Source: a virus. Taken from it: a DNA stretch of 64,000 nucleotides. Position 1 is the first letter of the stretch; the number at the start of each line of letters is the position of its first letter. Shown here in pieces: positions 53,801-62,900 of this stretch. The notes beneath the pieces were generated by a model that was not told where the DNA came from, did not search any database, and saw nothing but the letters and a program-made list of their open reading frames with translations. A program made the position numbers and the translations under genes. The stretch covers positions 25,162 to 89,161 of IMG/VR virus record IMGVR_UViG_3300010430_000014; one strand, 5' to 3'.

Positions 53801-56352
53801 TGATCGGTTGCTCTTTGTCTACCCTGAATTACAGCATAAAGTTCCTGCCTCATTTGAACTCCGGCATTAGCCATACCTTCAGTCAATGCCTTAATAGCCA
53901 CACCAATAGTAGCTATCCTTTGTACATCCCGTTGTGTTTTAGGAACAATACCTGCTTGTGCAAGAGTTTTAGTCAGCATCAACATATCCTCAAGAGATAA
54001 AATAGTATCTGCTGCCACCATCTCTAATTGAGTCATTAATGATCTTGCATAATTATATGCCTTATCAAATGCTTCTTTTTGTTTTTCTACCATTTGAAAA
54101 GATATTGCTGCTGCTATTGAAAAAGCACTTTTACGATAATCAGATATTGAATCAAGCATTTTTATAATAGTTCGATTTACAAACCAAACTGCTCTTGTAA
54201 TAAGATATATAATTGCTGCAACCTGCCATCTAAAATTACGAACCATTTCCCAAGAATTTCTAATTGATCCTGCTAATGATTTTCGATGAGCAGTTGCCAT
54301 TCTTCTTTGCATTTGCATTGACAATTTTTCATATTCTCTTATATGTTGTCTTAGCACATTCATCTGTTCTTTCATCTTAGCTGTTTGTGCTGACATTCCT
54401 GCTCCACCTAAACCTGCTCTTTGTAATCTTCTCAACCTTTCTAATTGTTGATTTAATTCCACTACTCTATTTTTATAATTTTTAACCGCTTTTCCTACTT
54501 GCTCAATAAATGCTTGCCCTTCTTTTAAATGTTCTGGTTTAACCATTCTTTTTTTACTTAATTCATCAATGCGATTACCTATCATTTTATAAGATTGTTC
54601 AATTTTTTTCAAATTAGCTTCTATTGTTTTAGAAGGAATCATACTTTTAGCTACTGCATTTCTAATACGATTAACCGTTTGTATAATTTCTTTTTCAGAC
54701 CGTTTTATCGTTGCAATAGGTAAAACAGATCTTTTAATACTATCACCTATTTGCTTATGTATTTTTTCTAATTTTATCTGATATGCTCTCCATGATGCTG
54801 CTGATCTTTTATTTGCTGCAAGTACTATCTGTGTACCTGCATTAGCTATTTCTTTTTGTAAAGCTAATAACGTTTTACGGGCAGCAGCAATTTTAGAAGC
54901 ATGTTTTCTTTCACCTACTTCAATTTCCTTTAATTTTGCTTTAACAATAGCTACATTTTTTTCACTTACTGGCCCTATTTTACGCAATTCACCAACTATA
55001 CCTCTAATAGCAAATGCTATTTTATTTGCTTGAGCTATACCACCTTGTAAAAATTTATCTCTTTGCATTTGTGGTACTTTTGAAATTTCTTTTTGTGTTC
55101 TCAAATATTCTTGACGAAATTCTTTTATCTTAGTAATAACTGCTTCAAACCTACGAATTTGTGGTCGAGTATTTACTAAACCTGACTTCTCAAATATTTT
55201 TGCTTGTTTTAATAAATCTTGAAAATGCTTTTGTTTCTTTACCAAAGATGCATCTAATTCTTTTCCTTTCATAGCAGCTTGATAAAATGCATCTCCTGTT
55301 CTTTTTCCAGAAAGTCGTGCAAGGCTTTCAAGGTTCTTCCATCGAGTTTTAAACATCGATTCAAGGTTTAGACTTCTTAATTCTTTTTTAAATGCATTAA
55401 CTCCTGCTTGTGCTTGCTTTCTAAAAACCTCAGTAATAACTCCTTGTCCTGAACGAAACTTTTGAATCTTATTAAACATAAATTCATATTCAGATTCTAA
55501 AGTTTTTAAATTTCTTCTTGCTTGCATAACTGCTATTTTTTGTTCAGCAGCTAAACTTTTATTTGTCTGTTTTGACAATAATAATTTTTGTTTTTCATAA
55601 TGCTGTTGTGCTTTTATTCTTTGCTTATCATGTTGACTTAATAATTTATCTAAAACTTTAATTTGAGCAGCACGTTCCTTTAAAAACCTTGTTCCTGCTT
55701 CTACACCACCTGCTTTAGTCATAAATCTTTGCTGCTGCTGAAGTTCTCTAAACTTACTACGCATATCATTAACAGAATTATTCACCGCAACTGCTGCTGC
55801 TCTTGATCCTTGCATAATAGTTTTCATCGATTCATTAACAGCATTACTCAATCTTTTTACCACTAATTGTCTTGTTATTTTTGTAAATTTATCTATTTCT
55901 CCTTTAATTTTATTAAGTTCTTTCTTTATAGAATCCAAAAGCATTGTTTTTTCTTCTAAACCCAAATGTGGATCTTTTCCTACACCAACTGCTCTCTTTG
56001 TTAATGCTGCTTGTTGTCTTCTTCTTTGTTGTATTCTTTGATGTTGTTTATCAACAAGTGCTGTAATTCTCATTGATTCAGCACGAACACCCTGCATGGC
56101 ATCTCTTGTAAAAGCAAGTAATCCCTGAACTTCCTTTTTATTGCCTTTATACATGGCAGTAAAAGTTTTAGAAGTAGTTCTTGCAAGTTCATTCATACTT
56201 GAACCAACTTGGCGTGATAGCGTATTTGTATCTTTGGTAAATTTATCAAACGCACCAATTTGGTCTTTAAGAACTTTTTTAAAATTAGTTTGTAATTCTA
56301 AAACAATTTTCTGAATTTGTTCTTGTCCTGTACTTGAGATGCCTCCAGGCAT
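50851..56352 (-). CDS. Tape measure protein
   Basis: 1833 residues. The first 700 are helical, coiled coil and Lys/Gln-rich; then come hydrophobic segments (AAIIYLITRAVWFV near 710-725, others near 960-1070), a further long coiled coil and a Gly-rich C-terminus (GGAGGAAGWAGS). This is the profile of siphophage tape measure proteins, which set tail length; at roughly 1.5 Angstrom per residue the tail would be about 275 nm (inference). It follows the frameshifted chaperone genes as usual. Confidence 0.9.
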   Translation of the reverse strand: MPGGISSTGQEQIQKIVLELQTNFKKVLKDQIGAFDKFTKDTNTLSRQVGSSMNELARTTSKTFTAMYKGNKKEVQGLLAFTRDAMQGVRAESMRITALVDKQHQRIQQRRRQQAALTKRAVGVGKDPHLGLEEKTMLLDSIKKELNKIKGEIDKFTKITRQLVVKRLSNAVNESMKTIMQGSRAAAVAVNNSVNDMRSKFRELQQQQRFMTKAGGVEAGTRFLKERAAQIKVLDKLLSQHDKQRIKAQQHYEKQKLLLSKQTNKSLAAEQKIAVMQARRNLKTLESEYEFMFNKIQKFRSGQGVITEVFRKQAQAGVNAFKKELRSLNLESMFKTRWKNLESLARLSGKRTGDAFYQAAMKGKELDASLVKKQKHFQDLLKQAKIFEKSGLVNTRPQIRRFEAVITKIKEFRQEYLRTQKEISKVPQMQRDKFLQGGIAQANKIAFAIRGIVGELRKIGPVSEKNVAIVKAKLKEIEVGERKHASKIAAARKTLLALQKEIANAGTQIVLAANKRSAASWRAYQIKLEKIHKQIGDSIKRSVLPIATIKRSEKEIIQTVNRIRNAVAKSMIPSKTIEANLKKIEQSYKMIGNRIDELSKKRMVKPEHLKEGQAFIEQVGKAVKNYKNRVVELNQQLERLRRLQRAGLGGAGMSAQTAKMKEQMNVLRQHIREYEKLSMQMQRRMATAHRKSLAGSIRNSWEMVRNFRWQVAAIIYLITRAVWFVNRTIIKMLDSISDYRKSAFSIAAAISFQMVEKQKEAFDKAYNYARSLMTQLEMVAADTILSLEDMLMLTKTLAQAGIVPKTQRDVQRIATIGVAIKALTEGMANAGVQMRQELYAVIQGRQRATDQLAKMFQVMGINITKLIDDGKKEGKNLIEVLAEALRPFSEMNNQMINEWEQVKNRIATVGKLIARIGGEKFMLDWVKDLNALIDIFVTKTEDGFYQLTEKGVELAAMITATLNAFRILFNITVSIVSSIGNMALALGGVVSSANVAAASMLGMADAAKKTKNEASGLIFLMQVILQAFNMIGIILQAIAALIKSIVVAIDAWKGRMVGILEMWGGVFDLSWSKMKKGWGGFVKAGEKANKDIKDIWIGEGGWFKSAHKGISDINEQMEDMGKKAQGIWPEKSDLGELWQLPHNMMMMGEKAGQLMGKMQQATLAGLEGPEKFKQAREFAAKEYTLYAEQLEANINKILSLRKQVNAGEIDVDPNKYVQYAKLIGEYRKELTEVNEYFVILQKKEQKQLDDWWKKKSKKMAGWEREYKTFWESLAPKDLTRAEKTEKWLTKTIAKLDELRVKNPLIRAEFEKFSKQLQAAFGERQQDDIEATAKEIKSMQQQLTSHRVVDNVTKINNEFAKIELKAEKLAKNWLPKQYDEMKKLLDVTRKERIEIERMSMAHKASTAELEVTTKKAAYMMGSFSPIEQLKGEILELKTSYKKSLGDIQKEIDVTYKKWVKDGQWSTREGSIEAQRYVKALQEQLKELTKVTERELLKKQKPIWNDIVEASKSWSDGFTDSLTQIVDGIESVQDALDALQKQIIKDVLKIVIKRSITDQLMGALGSGSESPMAGFFGMFPGGKVKEGGAQEITATKSIPVNITNPEAIPSLDTIPLLGKEGIERDPIPVYIVNEVPGFEDFGQSLSSKVQGTTNAVKETTGVISDGNMAIIQSIMQGGGIGSASMQGYAKMGNDALGWAKAIGSVAMKAYGGGAGGAAGWAGSYGMDTGGYQGYGFAEGGRITEPIVGKGLQSGETYNFGENTKYGEDEIIAPMKKMQRTAPQQKVEYHMPIHINSIDTQTGVQFLMKHSDTIQGQMVKSLKQNKPIRKGIQNAY

Positions 56353-56362
56353 AACTATCTCC

Positions 56363-57054
56363 TTATCGTTGCCATTTTTTCAATTGACTTGCAGCATCAG
56401 GATTAAAATCCCAACTAATACTGGTTGAAGGATCTTGTCCACCAGATCTATAAATTAAACTTAATTTTCTTTCTTGATCCTCCAATTGCTTAACCCCTTT
56501 TGCCGGATCTGAAAAAGCAACAGCTACATCACTTACAAAAAGTTTACGTTGTCGAAGCATTTCAAAATCAATTGCCTGTTTAACATAAAAATATTTTTTA
56601 TAAGGCATTTGATCAAGATCTTCAAAAGTATATGCTCCTCCAAGGAAATTGATTATCGCTGCAAATTCCTTGCAACGTGCAATTAGTTTTTTTCCGAATC
56701 CTTATCTTCTTCTCCACTACCAATTTGACTGAAAACTAATTCCAATACTCTATTTTTCAGTCTTATAGGCCAATTTCCAAATTCTTCTTGATCTATTTGT
56801 TTAAGATTCTTGCCATCAATCTTACTGACACATTCATGTAAAATTGTATTTTGACAATCCAAAAGTTCAGCTTCTTCTTCATCAGTAAGAGATTCATCAT
56901 TTTCTGTCTTACTTAAAGTAGTAATTTTTTTACTAAGCCCCATAACCTTTTTCATTTTAACATCATTCATCGGAGGGATTTCAAACTTATCTCCCAACAC
57001 GTTAAAATGTACTGATTGAACAAGATCATTTAAGTCTATCGATTTCTCAGTCAT
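56363..57054 (-). CDS. Tail assembly chaperone, frameshifted long form (gpGT-like)
   Basis: The short chaperone frame (57054-56683) runs onto a slippery A AAA AAC just before its TAA. A -1 shift there enters an open frame (LIARCKEFAAIINF..., through MPYKKYF) that ends at 56363, giving about 230 residues. The T-part of 107 residues has no own ribosome site worth noting. This matches lambda G/GT, with the tape measure next. It would be made at a low ratio and dock the tape measure. Confidence 0.8.
56683..57054 (-). CDS. Tail assembly chaperone, short form (gpG-like)
   Basis: 123 residues, acidic and helical, ending in EEDKDSEKN. AGGAGG lies 6-7 bases before the ATG. It is the normal termination product of the frame whose -1 shift gives the long form. 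It sits between a small tail gene and the tape measure, as lambda G does, and should bind and shield the tape measure protein. Confidence 0.75.
   Translation of the reverse strand: MTEKSIDLNDLVQSVHFNVLGDKFEIPPMNDVKMKKVMGLSKKITTLSKTENDESLTDEEEAELLDCQNTILHECVSKIDGKNLKQIDQEEFGNWPIRLKNRVLELVFSQIGSGEEDKDSEKN
56686..56692 (-). other. Slippery heptamer A AAA AAC for -1 frameshift
   Basis: On the minus strand the codons GAA AAA AAC TAA contain the heptamer A_AAA_AAC in the correct phase, directly before the stop. Seven consecutive A precede the C. Three bases downstream, TTGCA-CGT-TGCAA (56682-56670) can form a small hairpin. This matches -1 sites in tail chaperone genes. Confidence 0.8.
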
Positions 57055-57105
57055 TGTAATACCTCCTTAATTAACAATTAGTTATTAGTTAAAACACATT
57101 AACCA

Positions 57106-57429
57106 CTACCCATCGAAAACATCAAAGTCAATATAAAATACCTCTTGACTTTCTTCCGCAGTTACTACTTTTATTTTTATTCTATATTCTTGATTATGTA
57201 CTCCTGCTCTAATATAAGGCTTTAAAATATTTCCCACAGTATATGTACATTTAATAACATCAAGAATAGTAGAGCTTTCATCGGAACCTGTTTCTTTATT
57301 TTTTGCAGTAAAATTTACAGAATTTAAAGTTTCAGTTCCTACCCAACTACTAATATCCAGTTGTGCAAAAAATTGAGAATAAGAGGGCTTTGACTTACCA
57401 ATTTGAAAGTACCTTTCATCATCATACAT
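57106..57429 (-). CDS. Small tail or connector protein
   Basis: 107 residues: YDDERYFQIGKSKPSYSQFFAQLDISSWVGTETLNSVNFTA and an IKIKVVTAEESQEVFYIDFDV end give a beta-sandwich of the type found in phage fibre/tail adaptor proteins. It precedes the chaperone genes. Assignment is by pattern and position. Its start overlaps the previous stop. Confidence 0.55.
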   Translation of the reverse strand: MYDDERYFQIGKSKPSYSQFFAQLDISSWVGTETLNSVNFTAKNKETGSDESSTILDVIKCTYTVGNILKPYIRAGVHNQEYRIKIKVVTAEESQEVFYIDFDVFDG

Positions 57430-57779
57430 TAGATATATACCTCATAATCCTTTCTGGTTATTAAAGTATTTCCTCTTGAAAATAACCAAAATCTATAATT
57501 ATTAGTCACAATACAATTTACATATTCTGATAAATTAAACCCAATTTTTTGTTTTAAAAAACCACGACCAAAACGCCTTATAAATCTTTCACCATTATTT
57601 ATATCAATTAAAATATCGTGTTTTGGCAGAATTGCAATTTTTGGCAAAAAAGTAATTCTAACAACTTCATCAGGATTTAAACTTTTCCAAGTATTTTCTG
57701 TTCCATCATCATTAAACTGTTTAAGAACAGTTCCATCAGCAGTTTCCATTTCATATCGATATACCACATTTGGTTTCAT
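57429..57779 (-). CDS. Hypothetical phage protein
   Basis: 116 residues, beta-rich, basic near residues 67-77 (FIRRFGRGFLKQK), with no family recognised. It is located in the tail module one base before the YkgJ-like gene on the reading order and shares its start/stop boundary with the next small tail gene. A tail completion role is only positional. Confidence 0.5.
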   Translation of the reverse strand: MKPNVVYRYEMETADGTVLKQFNDDGTENTWKSLNPDEVVRITFLPKIAILPKHDILIDINNGERFIRRFGRGFLKQKIGFNLSEYVNCIVTNNYRFWLFSRGNTLITRKDYEVYI

Positions 57780-58079
57780 TTAAATTTTCTCCATTGGTAA
57801 CTGACATATTTTTGCCAAAGCAGGATCTAACCTCCCATCATATATCCGGCAAACTTCAGGTCGTTTTATATAAATTTTACAACCTTCATCTGTTAACTGA
57901 GGACAAGGATGGTAAAGTAAAAAATAAACCCTATTATCTTTAACTGTTATTATTTTTATATTTCTTATTGCAGCAAATTGTTCATACAAATAATATGAGC
58001 CTTTGATCTCAAGATCAAAACTAATATTTTTACAACATTCAAGGCATTCAAGACAAATATTATTATTATTTTTCGACAT
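57780..58079 (-). CDS. YkgJ-type cysteine cluster protein
   Basis: 99 residues. CLECLECCKN (residues 8-17), then CP, C and C toward the end (PCPQLTDEGCKIYIKRPEVCRIYD) reproduce the YkgJ (Fe/Zn-chelating, CxxCxxCC) family. Such proteins often accompany glycan or modification enzymes. Here it overlaps the GT2-methyltransferase gene by 14 bases, suggesting a shared job, such as metal-dependent modification. Unusual inside a tail module. Confidence 0.7.
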   Translation of the reverse strand: MSKNNNNICLECLECCKNISFDLEIKGSYYLYEQFAAIRNIKIITVKDNRVYFLLYHPCPQLTDEGCKIYIKRPEVCRIYDGRLDPALAKICQLPMEKI

Positions 58080-59310
58080 ACCAAATAGTATCGATGGTTT
58101 TAATTTTTAAATTTTTCTTTTTAAAATAATCATCTACTGCTCTCACAACTTCAAGAAATCCAGAAGAATAATCATGACCACAAACAAGTTTTGTAGTTCC
58201 TGGTTCATAATTTTCTAAATCTTCCGTAACTTCTTTATACAAATGACCTCCATCAAAAAAAGTCATTTCAGATTGAAAAGGATCATCCGTAGAATTTAAA
58301 TGCTTAAATGCATTTGTACTGTTCATTTTCAAAACATCTAAATTATTAAAACAAGCAGTATTCCTTTTAAATATTTCATAAATGTTTACTCCATCTTCAA
58401 TTTCTTTAAAAGCACCACGATACAATTCACCACGTTCAGGTAATTGCACAGGATCATCAGTACCTTCAAAATGATCAATGGCAGTTACATGCCCCTCAGT
58501 ACAACCAGAGCATAATGCATGAGTACTCTTACCCTTCCAAGAACCGATTTCCACAATTGATTTCATCCTCTTTGCACTTTGATATAAAAAATTTTGTTCC
58601 CGAACACTCATCCATCCAAGAATATCATTGCAATAATGATAATCCATTGTAAGAGCTAATTGATGATCTAATTTTTTAATTGTTTTCTTTCCAATGTGTC
58701 CAATATCTACATTAGGAACACACGCCATTTCAATACCTTCAAGATTGCATCGATGGCAAAAAGACAAATCCTCACCTAACTCTCTACCATTATCCAATTG
58801 CCAAAAATTAAAAGGTCTTCCAAATTTTTTAATTCGTTTTTCATTAAGAAAATATTTAATAATTTCATTTTTAAAATAAGATACCCCAATAGGTACTCCT
58901 TTTACAAGCCAGGGTTTATTAGGAATATCGTTATCTTTATAAGAACGAAAGGCATAATCAGTTTCCACATTATCCTCTACAAACACAAGTGGAGGATGGG
59001 GAGAACGAACAGCATAATAAAGTCCACCAATAACAGGGGCCAAATCACATTCAATGAGTTTAACAACATCAGGAGGAGAAAACTCCATATCAGTATCCAA
59101 AGATATAAGATCGTATCCTTCCTTTAAAGCGTCATCAAAAAGAGCATTTCGTTGAGAAGAAATTACTGTTCCTTCTTTATACATAACATCCACAAAATAC
59201 CCTTTTTGAGCCAAATGAAAAATAAGGTTTGTAATAGCTAATTGAAATTTAGGTTCTGGTAAATTCTTATAATAAGGAACACCGATCATTATTTTTTTAT
59301 CATCATTCAT
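58066..59310 (-). CDS. GT2 glycosyltransferase fused to class I methyltransferase
   Basis: 414 residues. Residues 1-230 are GT-A-like: MIGVPYYKNLPEPKF, a donor-site SLDTDMEF (DxD near 73-75) and GEDLSFCHRCNLEG. Residues 250-414 are a Methyltransf_24-like domain: IVEIGSWKGKSTHAL, VTAIDHFEG, MTFFDGGHLYKEVTEDL, and CGHDYSSGF. It might build a methyl-capped sugar on a virion protein or other acceptor (inference). It lies between the candidate major virion protein and tail genes. Confidence 0.75.
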   Translation of the reverse strand: MNDDKKIMIGVPYYKNLPEPKFQLAITNLIFHLAQKGYFVDVMYKEGTVISSQRNALFDDALKEGYDLISLDTDMEFSPPDVVKLIECDLAPVIGGLYYAVRSPHPPLVFVEDNVETDYAFRSYKDNDIPNKPWLVKGVPIGVSYFKNEIIKYFLNEKRIKKFGRPFNFWQLDNGRELGEDLSFCHRCNLEGIEMACVPNVDIGHIGKKTIKKLDHQLALTMDYHYCNDILGWMSVREQNFLYQSAKRMKSIVEIGSWKGKSTHALCSGCTEGHVTAIDHFEGTDDPVQLPERGELYRGAFKEIEDGVNIYEIFKRNTACFNNLDVLKMNSTNAFKHLNSTDDPFQSEMTFFDGGHLYKEVTEDLENYEPGTTKLVCGHDYSSGFLEVVRAVDDYFKKKNLKIKTIDTIWYVEK

Positions 59311-59363
59311 GAGTTTTCTCCTCCTGATTAACCACTTTTTAATTATGTTAACAGAATTAACTT

Positions 59364-59858
59364 TTAAGTTTCATCATAAGCAAATGTTAATGTCTCTGGA
59401 GTTAAAGCCCCAGGACTTGCAGTATTTGTAACAGTCATTTGCAAACGAAGATGATCACCATAGTTTCCAGTATCAGTCTTTCCGGTAGTGTCATTTGTTT
59501 GATCCATATCAATAGCTGCACCATCGGTTTTTGTAAAAAGATCTGTTCCAGAAATATCGGCATCCGTCTGAGTTGCAAATGTCTGCAAAGTATCATACTG
59601 AACACCAACACCTGTTCCGAAACCACTTGAACCATCTGAATAGGCACGAAGATTAGTAAGATCAACTGAAGGCGCACCTGTAATATTAGCCCTCAATTGC
59701 TTTGTATAAGAATAATCCGTACCTGCCCCTGGAATTTGCAGACGATCAGCAGTATCAACTGTTGTGTCATCTGCCGATTTAAACCTGACAGTATCACTCG
59801 TTTTGTCTACCCCCTGAGTGTCCGTTGTCATTTCCCAAATTTGAACTGTTGCTGTCAT
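59364..59858 (-). CDS. Candidate major tail or virion protein
   Basis: 164 residues, Thr/Asp-rich, no Cys, strand-rich (VQIWEMTTDTQGVDKTSDTVRFKSADD, LRLQMTVTNTASPG). Its composition and codon use differ from the surrounding genes and are typical of abundant virion proteins. It has a TATAAT box in its own upstream region and AGGAG before the ATG. It may be the tail tube or a decoration protein; position upstream of the chaperones allows the former. Confidence 0.55.
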   Translation of the reverse strand: MTATVQIWEMTTDTQGVDKTSDTVRFKSADDTTVDTADRLQIPGAGTDYSYTKQLRANITGAPSVDLTNLRAYSDGSSGFGTGVGVQYDTLQTFATQTDADISGTDLFTKTDGAAIDMDQTNDTTGKTDTGNYGDHLRLQMTVTNTASPGALTPETLTFAYDET

Positions 59859-59917
59859 AATACTTCTCCTATTGTCATTCGCATACCGTAAAGCACCTCC
59901 TGACGTTTAAAGTTAAT

Positions 59918-59923
59918 ATTATA
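59918..59923 (-). promoter_or_regulatory. Possible -10 box upstream of the candidate major virion gene
   Basis: On the minus strand TATAAT (59923-59918) lies about 60 bases before the ATG at 59858, in one of the few larger gaps of this module. No good -35 box is found at 16-18 bases, so the promoter is uncertain; a phage-encoded activator could replace it. Confidence 0.3.
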
Positions 59924-59945
59924 GGAACTCATGTAACATAATTAA

Positions 59946-62900
59946 TTACGTGCCACATCGTTCCAACCCCAACATAAAAGATGGTTTTTCCAACAAACTT
60001 ATCATATCCGGCTTTTCAAGTAATGAAGTAAAACAATATCGAGAATTAGCCAAAACAATTACTGTATAAACAAGAGCATCCATAAAAGTTGATTCGTAAA
60101 AATTACCTTTTAATAAACCATCTAAATTTGTAAACTCAGTTATTTCTTTAACGATTATAGCGTCCATTTGCATTTCTAAAATATCACCGCCATAAAGAAC
60201 AGCATCTAAAAAAACTAATTTCTCTATATCCATTTTTTGCAATAAAGCATCCAACTCAACCGTTTTAGTTATACCCAATGTAACAAGTAATGCGTCTATT
60301 TCTGATGTTAAAGTAAATAATTTAAATATCTGAGAATCCATTACTGCCATTCTTTGAAGATTAACTTCTTGCAATAATGCATCCATAGAAATATTTTTTA
60401 AAATTATCTTTATAAGTAATGCATCTAATACTGATGATACAATATTTACTTTTACAAGCAATGCATCTAAATCTATAGTTGTTATAAGTCCTGTACCTTG
60501 AATCATTACATCCAACGAAGCATAATTTAACAAATCGGGTTTTATCAAAAAAGCATCCAATGATGTTATAATTTGACTTATTTCCATAGAATACAAAATT
60601 GCATCCAATGAAGTTGTTATTAATTTAGATGATTTTATCAAAGCATCTATAGATAAAGAAGTTTCAATGCCCAATTTAATTAAATAAGCATCTAAAGAAA
60701 TCTCCATTGTTCTTGTTTTATTTAATAATACATCCAAAGATAAGGATGCTATTTCATCAACAATTGTTAATAGACCATCCAGGGATATATTTTGTAATTG
60801 TTCTTTTTTAACAATGGCATCCAACGATGTATTTACCTCAATCCCTAATGAAGAAAGAAAAGCATCTAAGGATAAACTTACTGTAATTCCTACTTCATTT
60901 AATAATGCATCCAAATCTGCATCAATCAAAATTGTATCAAATAAAAAAGAATCCAATGAAGTTGATGTTGTTAACCCCATTTCCTTTAATAAAGCATCAA
61001 AACTAAAAGAAACTGTAATTGATTTTTTAAACAAAGCATCTAAAGAAACTCCAATTTCTATATACTGTTTTGTAAGAAGTGCATCTATCGAGAAATCCTT
61101 TACTAACCCGATCTTATTTAATAGGGCATCCAAATCAGTAGTAGTTAAATTTAATTTACTTAAAATTGAATCTAAAGAAGTTGATACTGTTAAACCCAAT
61201 TTATTAAGCAATGCGTCTAAATTAGTAGTAACTAAACCTGCTTGTTCTAATATAGCATCAAGTGAAGATTCAAAAGTCAAATTTAATTTTTGAAGATAAG
61301 CATCCAAGTCTGTAGTAACTAAACCCAATTTGCTTAGAATTGAATCTAATGAAGACTCTGAAGTTAGATTCAATCCTTTTAATAATGCATCCAGTGAAGA
61401 TTCAAAAGTTAAATCTAATTTTTGAAGGTAAGCATCCAGTTCATTGGTTTTTTCTATTCCTAATTTATTAAGTAATGCATCCAAATTAACAGTAACCAAA
61501 CCCAATTTACTTAACAATGCATCTAATGAAAGATCTTCTGTTAATCCTAATTTATTAAGCAATACATCAAAATTAGATTCAATAGTAAGATCTAATCCTT
61601 TTAACAATGCGTCTAATTCATTGGTTTTTTCTATTCCCAATTTACTAAACAACGCATCTAATGAAAGATCTTCTGTTAATCCTAATTTATTTAACAAGGC
61701 ATCTAAATTTGTAGTAACTAATCCCAATTTATTTAACAGGGCATCCAAAGAAGTTGATACTGTTAAACCCAATTTATTAAGTAGTGCATCCAAATTAACA
61801 GTAACCAAACCCAATTCACTTAACAATGCATCTAAAGAAAGATCTTCCGTTAATCCTAATTTATTTAACAGAGCATCAAGGTTAACAAAAATTACATCTG
61901 CCTGTATTAAAATCGCATCTAACGAAATATCAGAAGTTAAATTTAATTTATTAAGCAAAGCATCCAAGTCTGTAGTAACTAAACCCAATTTGCTTAATAG
62001 AACATCTAACGAAATATCAGAAGTTAAATTTAATCCTTTTAATAATGCATCCAAAGAAGAATCCACAGTTAAATTTAATTTTTGAAGATATGCATCCAGT
62101 TCATTAGTTTTTTCTATTCCTAATTTACTAAGCAACGCATCTAAAGAAATAATTTTCATATATGTTTTAACAAGGAATGCATCTAAATCAACAGTAGCTA
62201 AACCCAATTTATTTAATAATGCATCCAATGAAGATTCAAAAGTTAAATTTAACTTTTGAAGATAGGCATCCAAAGAAGAATCAAAAGTTAGATCTAATTT
62301 TTGAAGGTAAGCATCCAGTTCATTAGTCTTCTCTATTCCTAATTTATTTAATAAAGCATCGAGATCAGTAGTAACTAAATTTAATTTACTTAATAGAGCA
62401 TCCAGTGAAGATTCAAAGGTTAATCCTATTTTATTAAGTAGGGCATCTAATGAAGATTCAAAAGTTAAATTTAATTTTTGAAGATAAGCATCTAATTCAT
62501 TAGTCTTTTCTATCCCCAACAAAGAAAGAAAAGCATCCAATGAAAAATCTCTTACAACTAACTTACTGAGCAAAGCATCCAAGTCTGTAGTAACTAAACC
62601 CAATTTGCTTAGAATTGAATCTAAAGATGTATCAATCGTTAAACCTGTAACTTTTAATATTGCATCTAACTCAGTTGTCTTTTCAACATCTAATTTTTTC
62701 AACAATGAATCTAAAGAAGATTCAACAGTAAGATCTAATCCTTTTAACAACGCATCCAAAGAGGAATCAGCAGTTAGATTTAATTTTTGAAGATAAGCGT
62801 CTAATTCATTAGTAGTTAATCCTAATTTACTCAAAATTGAATCTAACGAAAGAGTTTCAATTTGTAAATATGTAAGCAAAGCATCTAATTCTGCTTGTTT

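Noticed and set aside
59855-59884. Nine-codon leader frame (MRMTIGEVL) overlapping the candidate major virion gene start on the minus strand
   Set aside because: AGGAGG is 11 bases upstream, too far, and the main ATG has its own AGGAG; too short to support.
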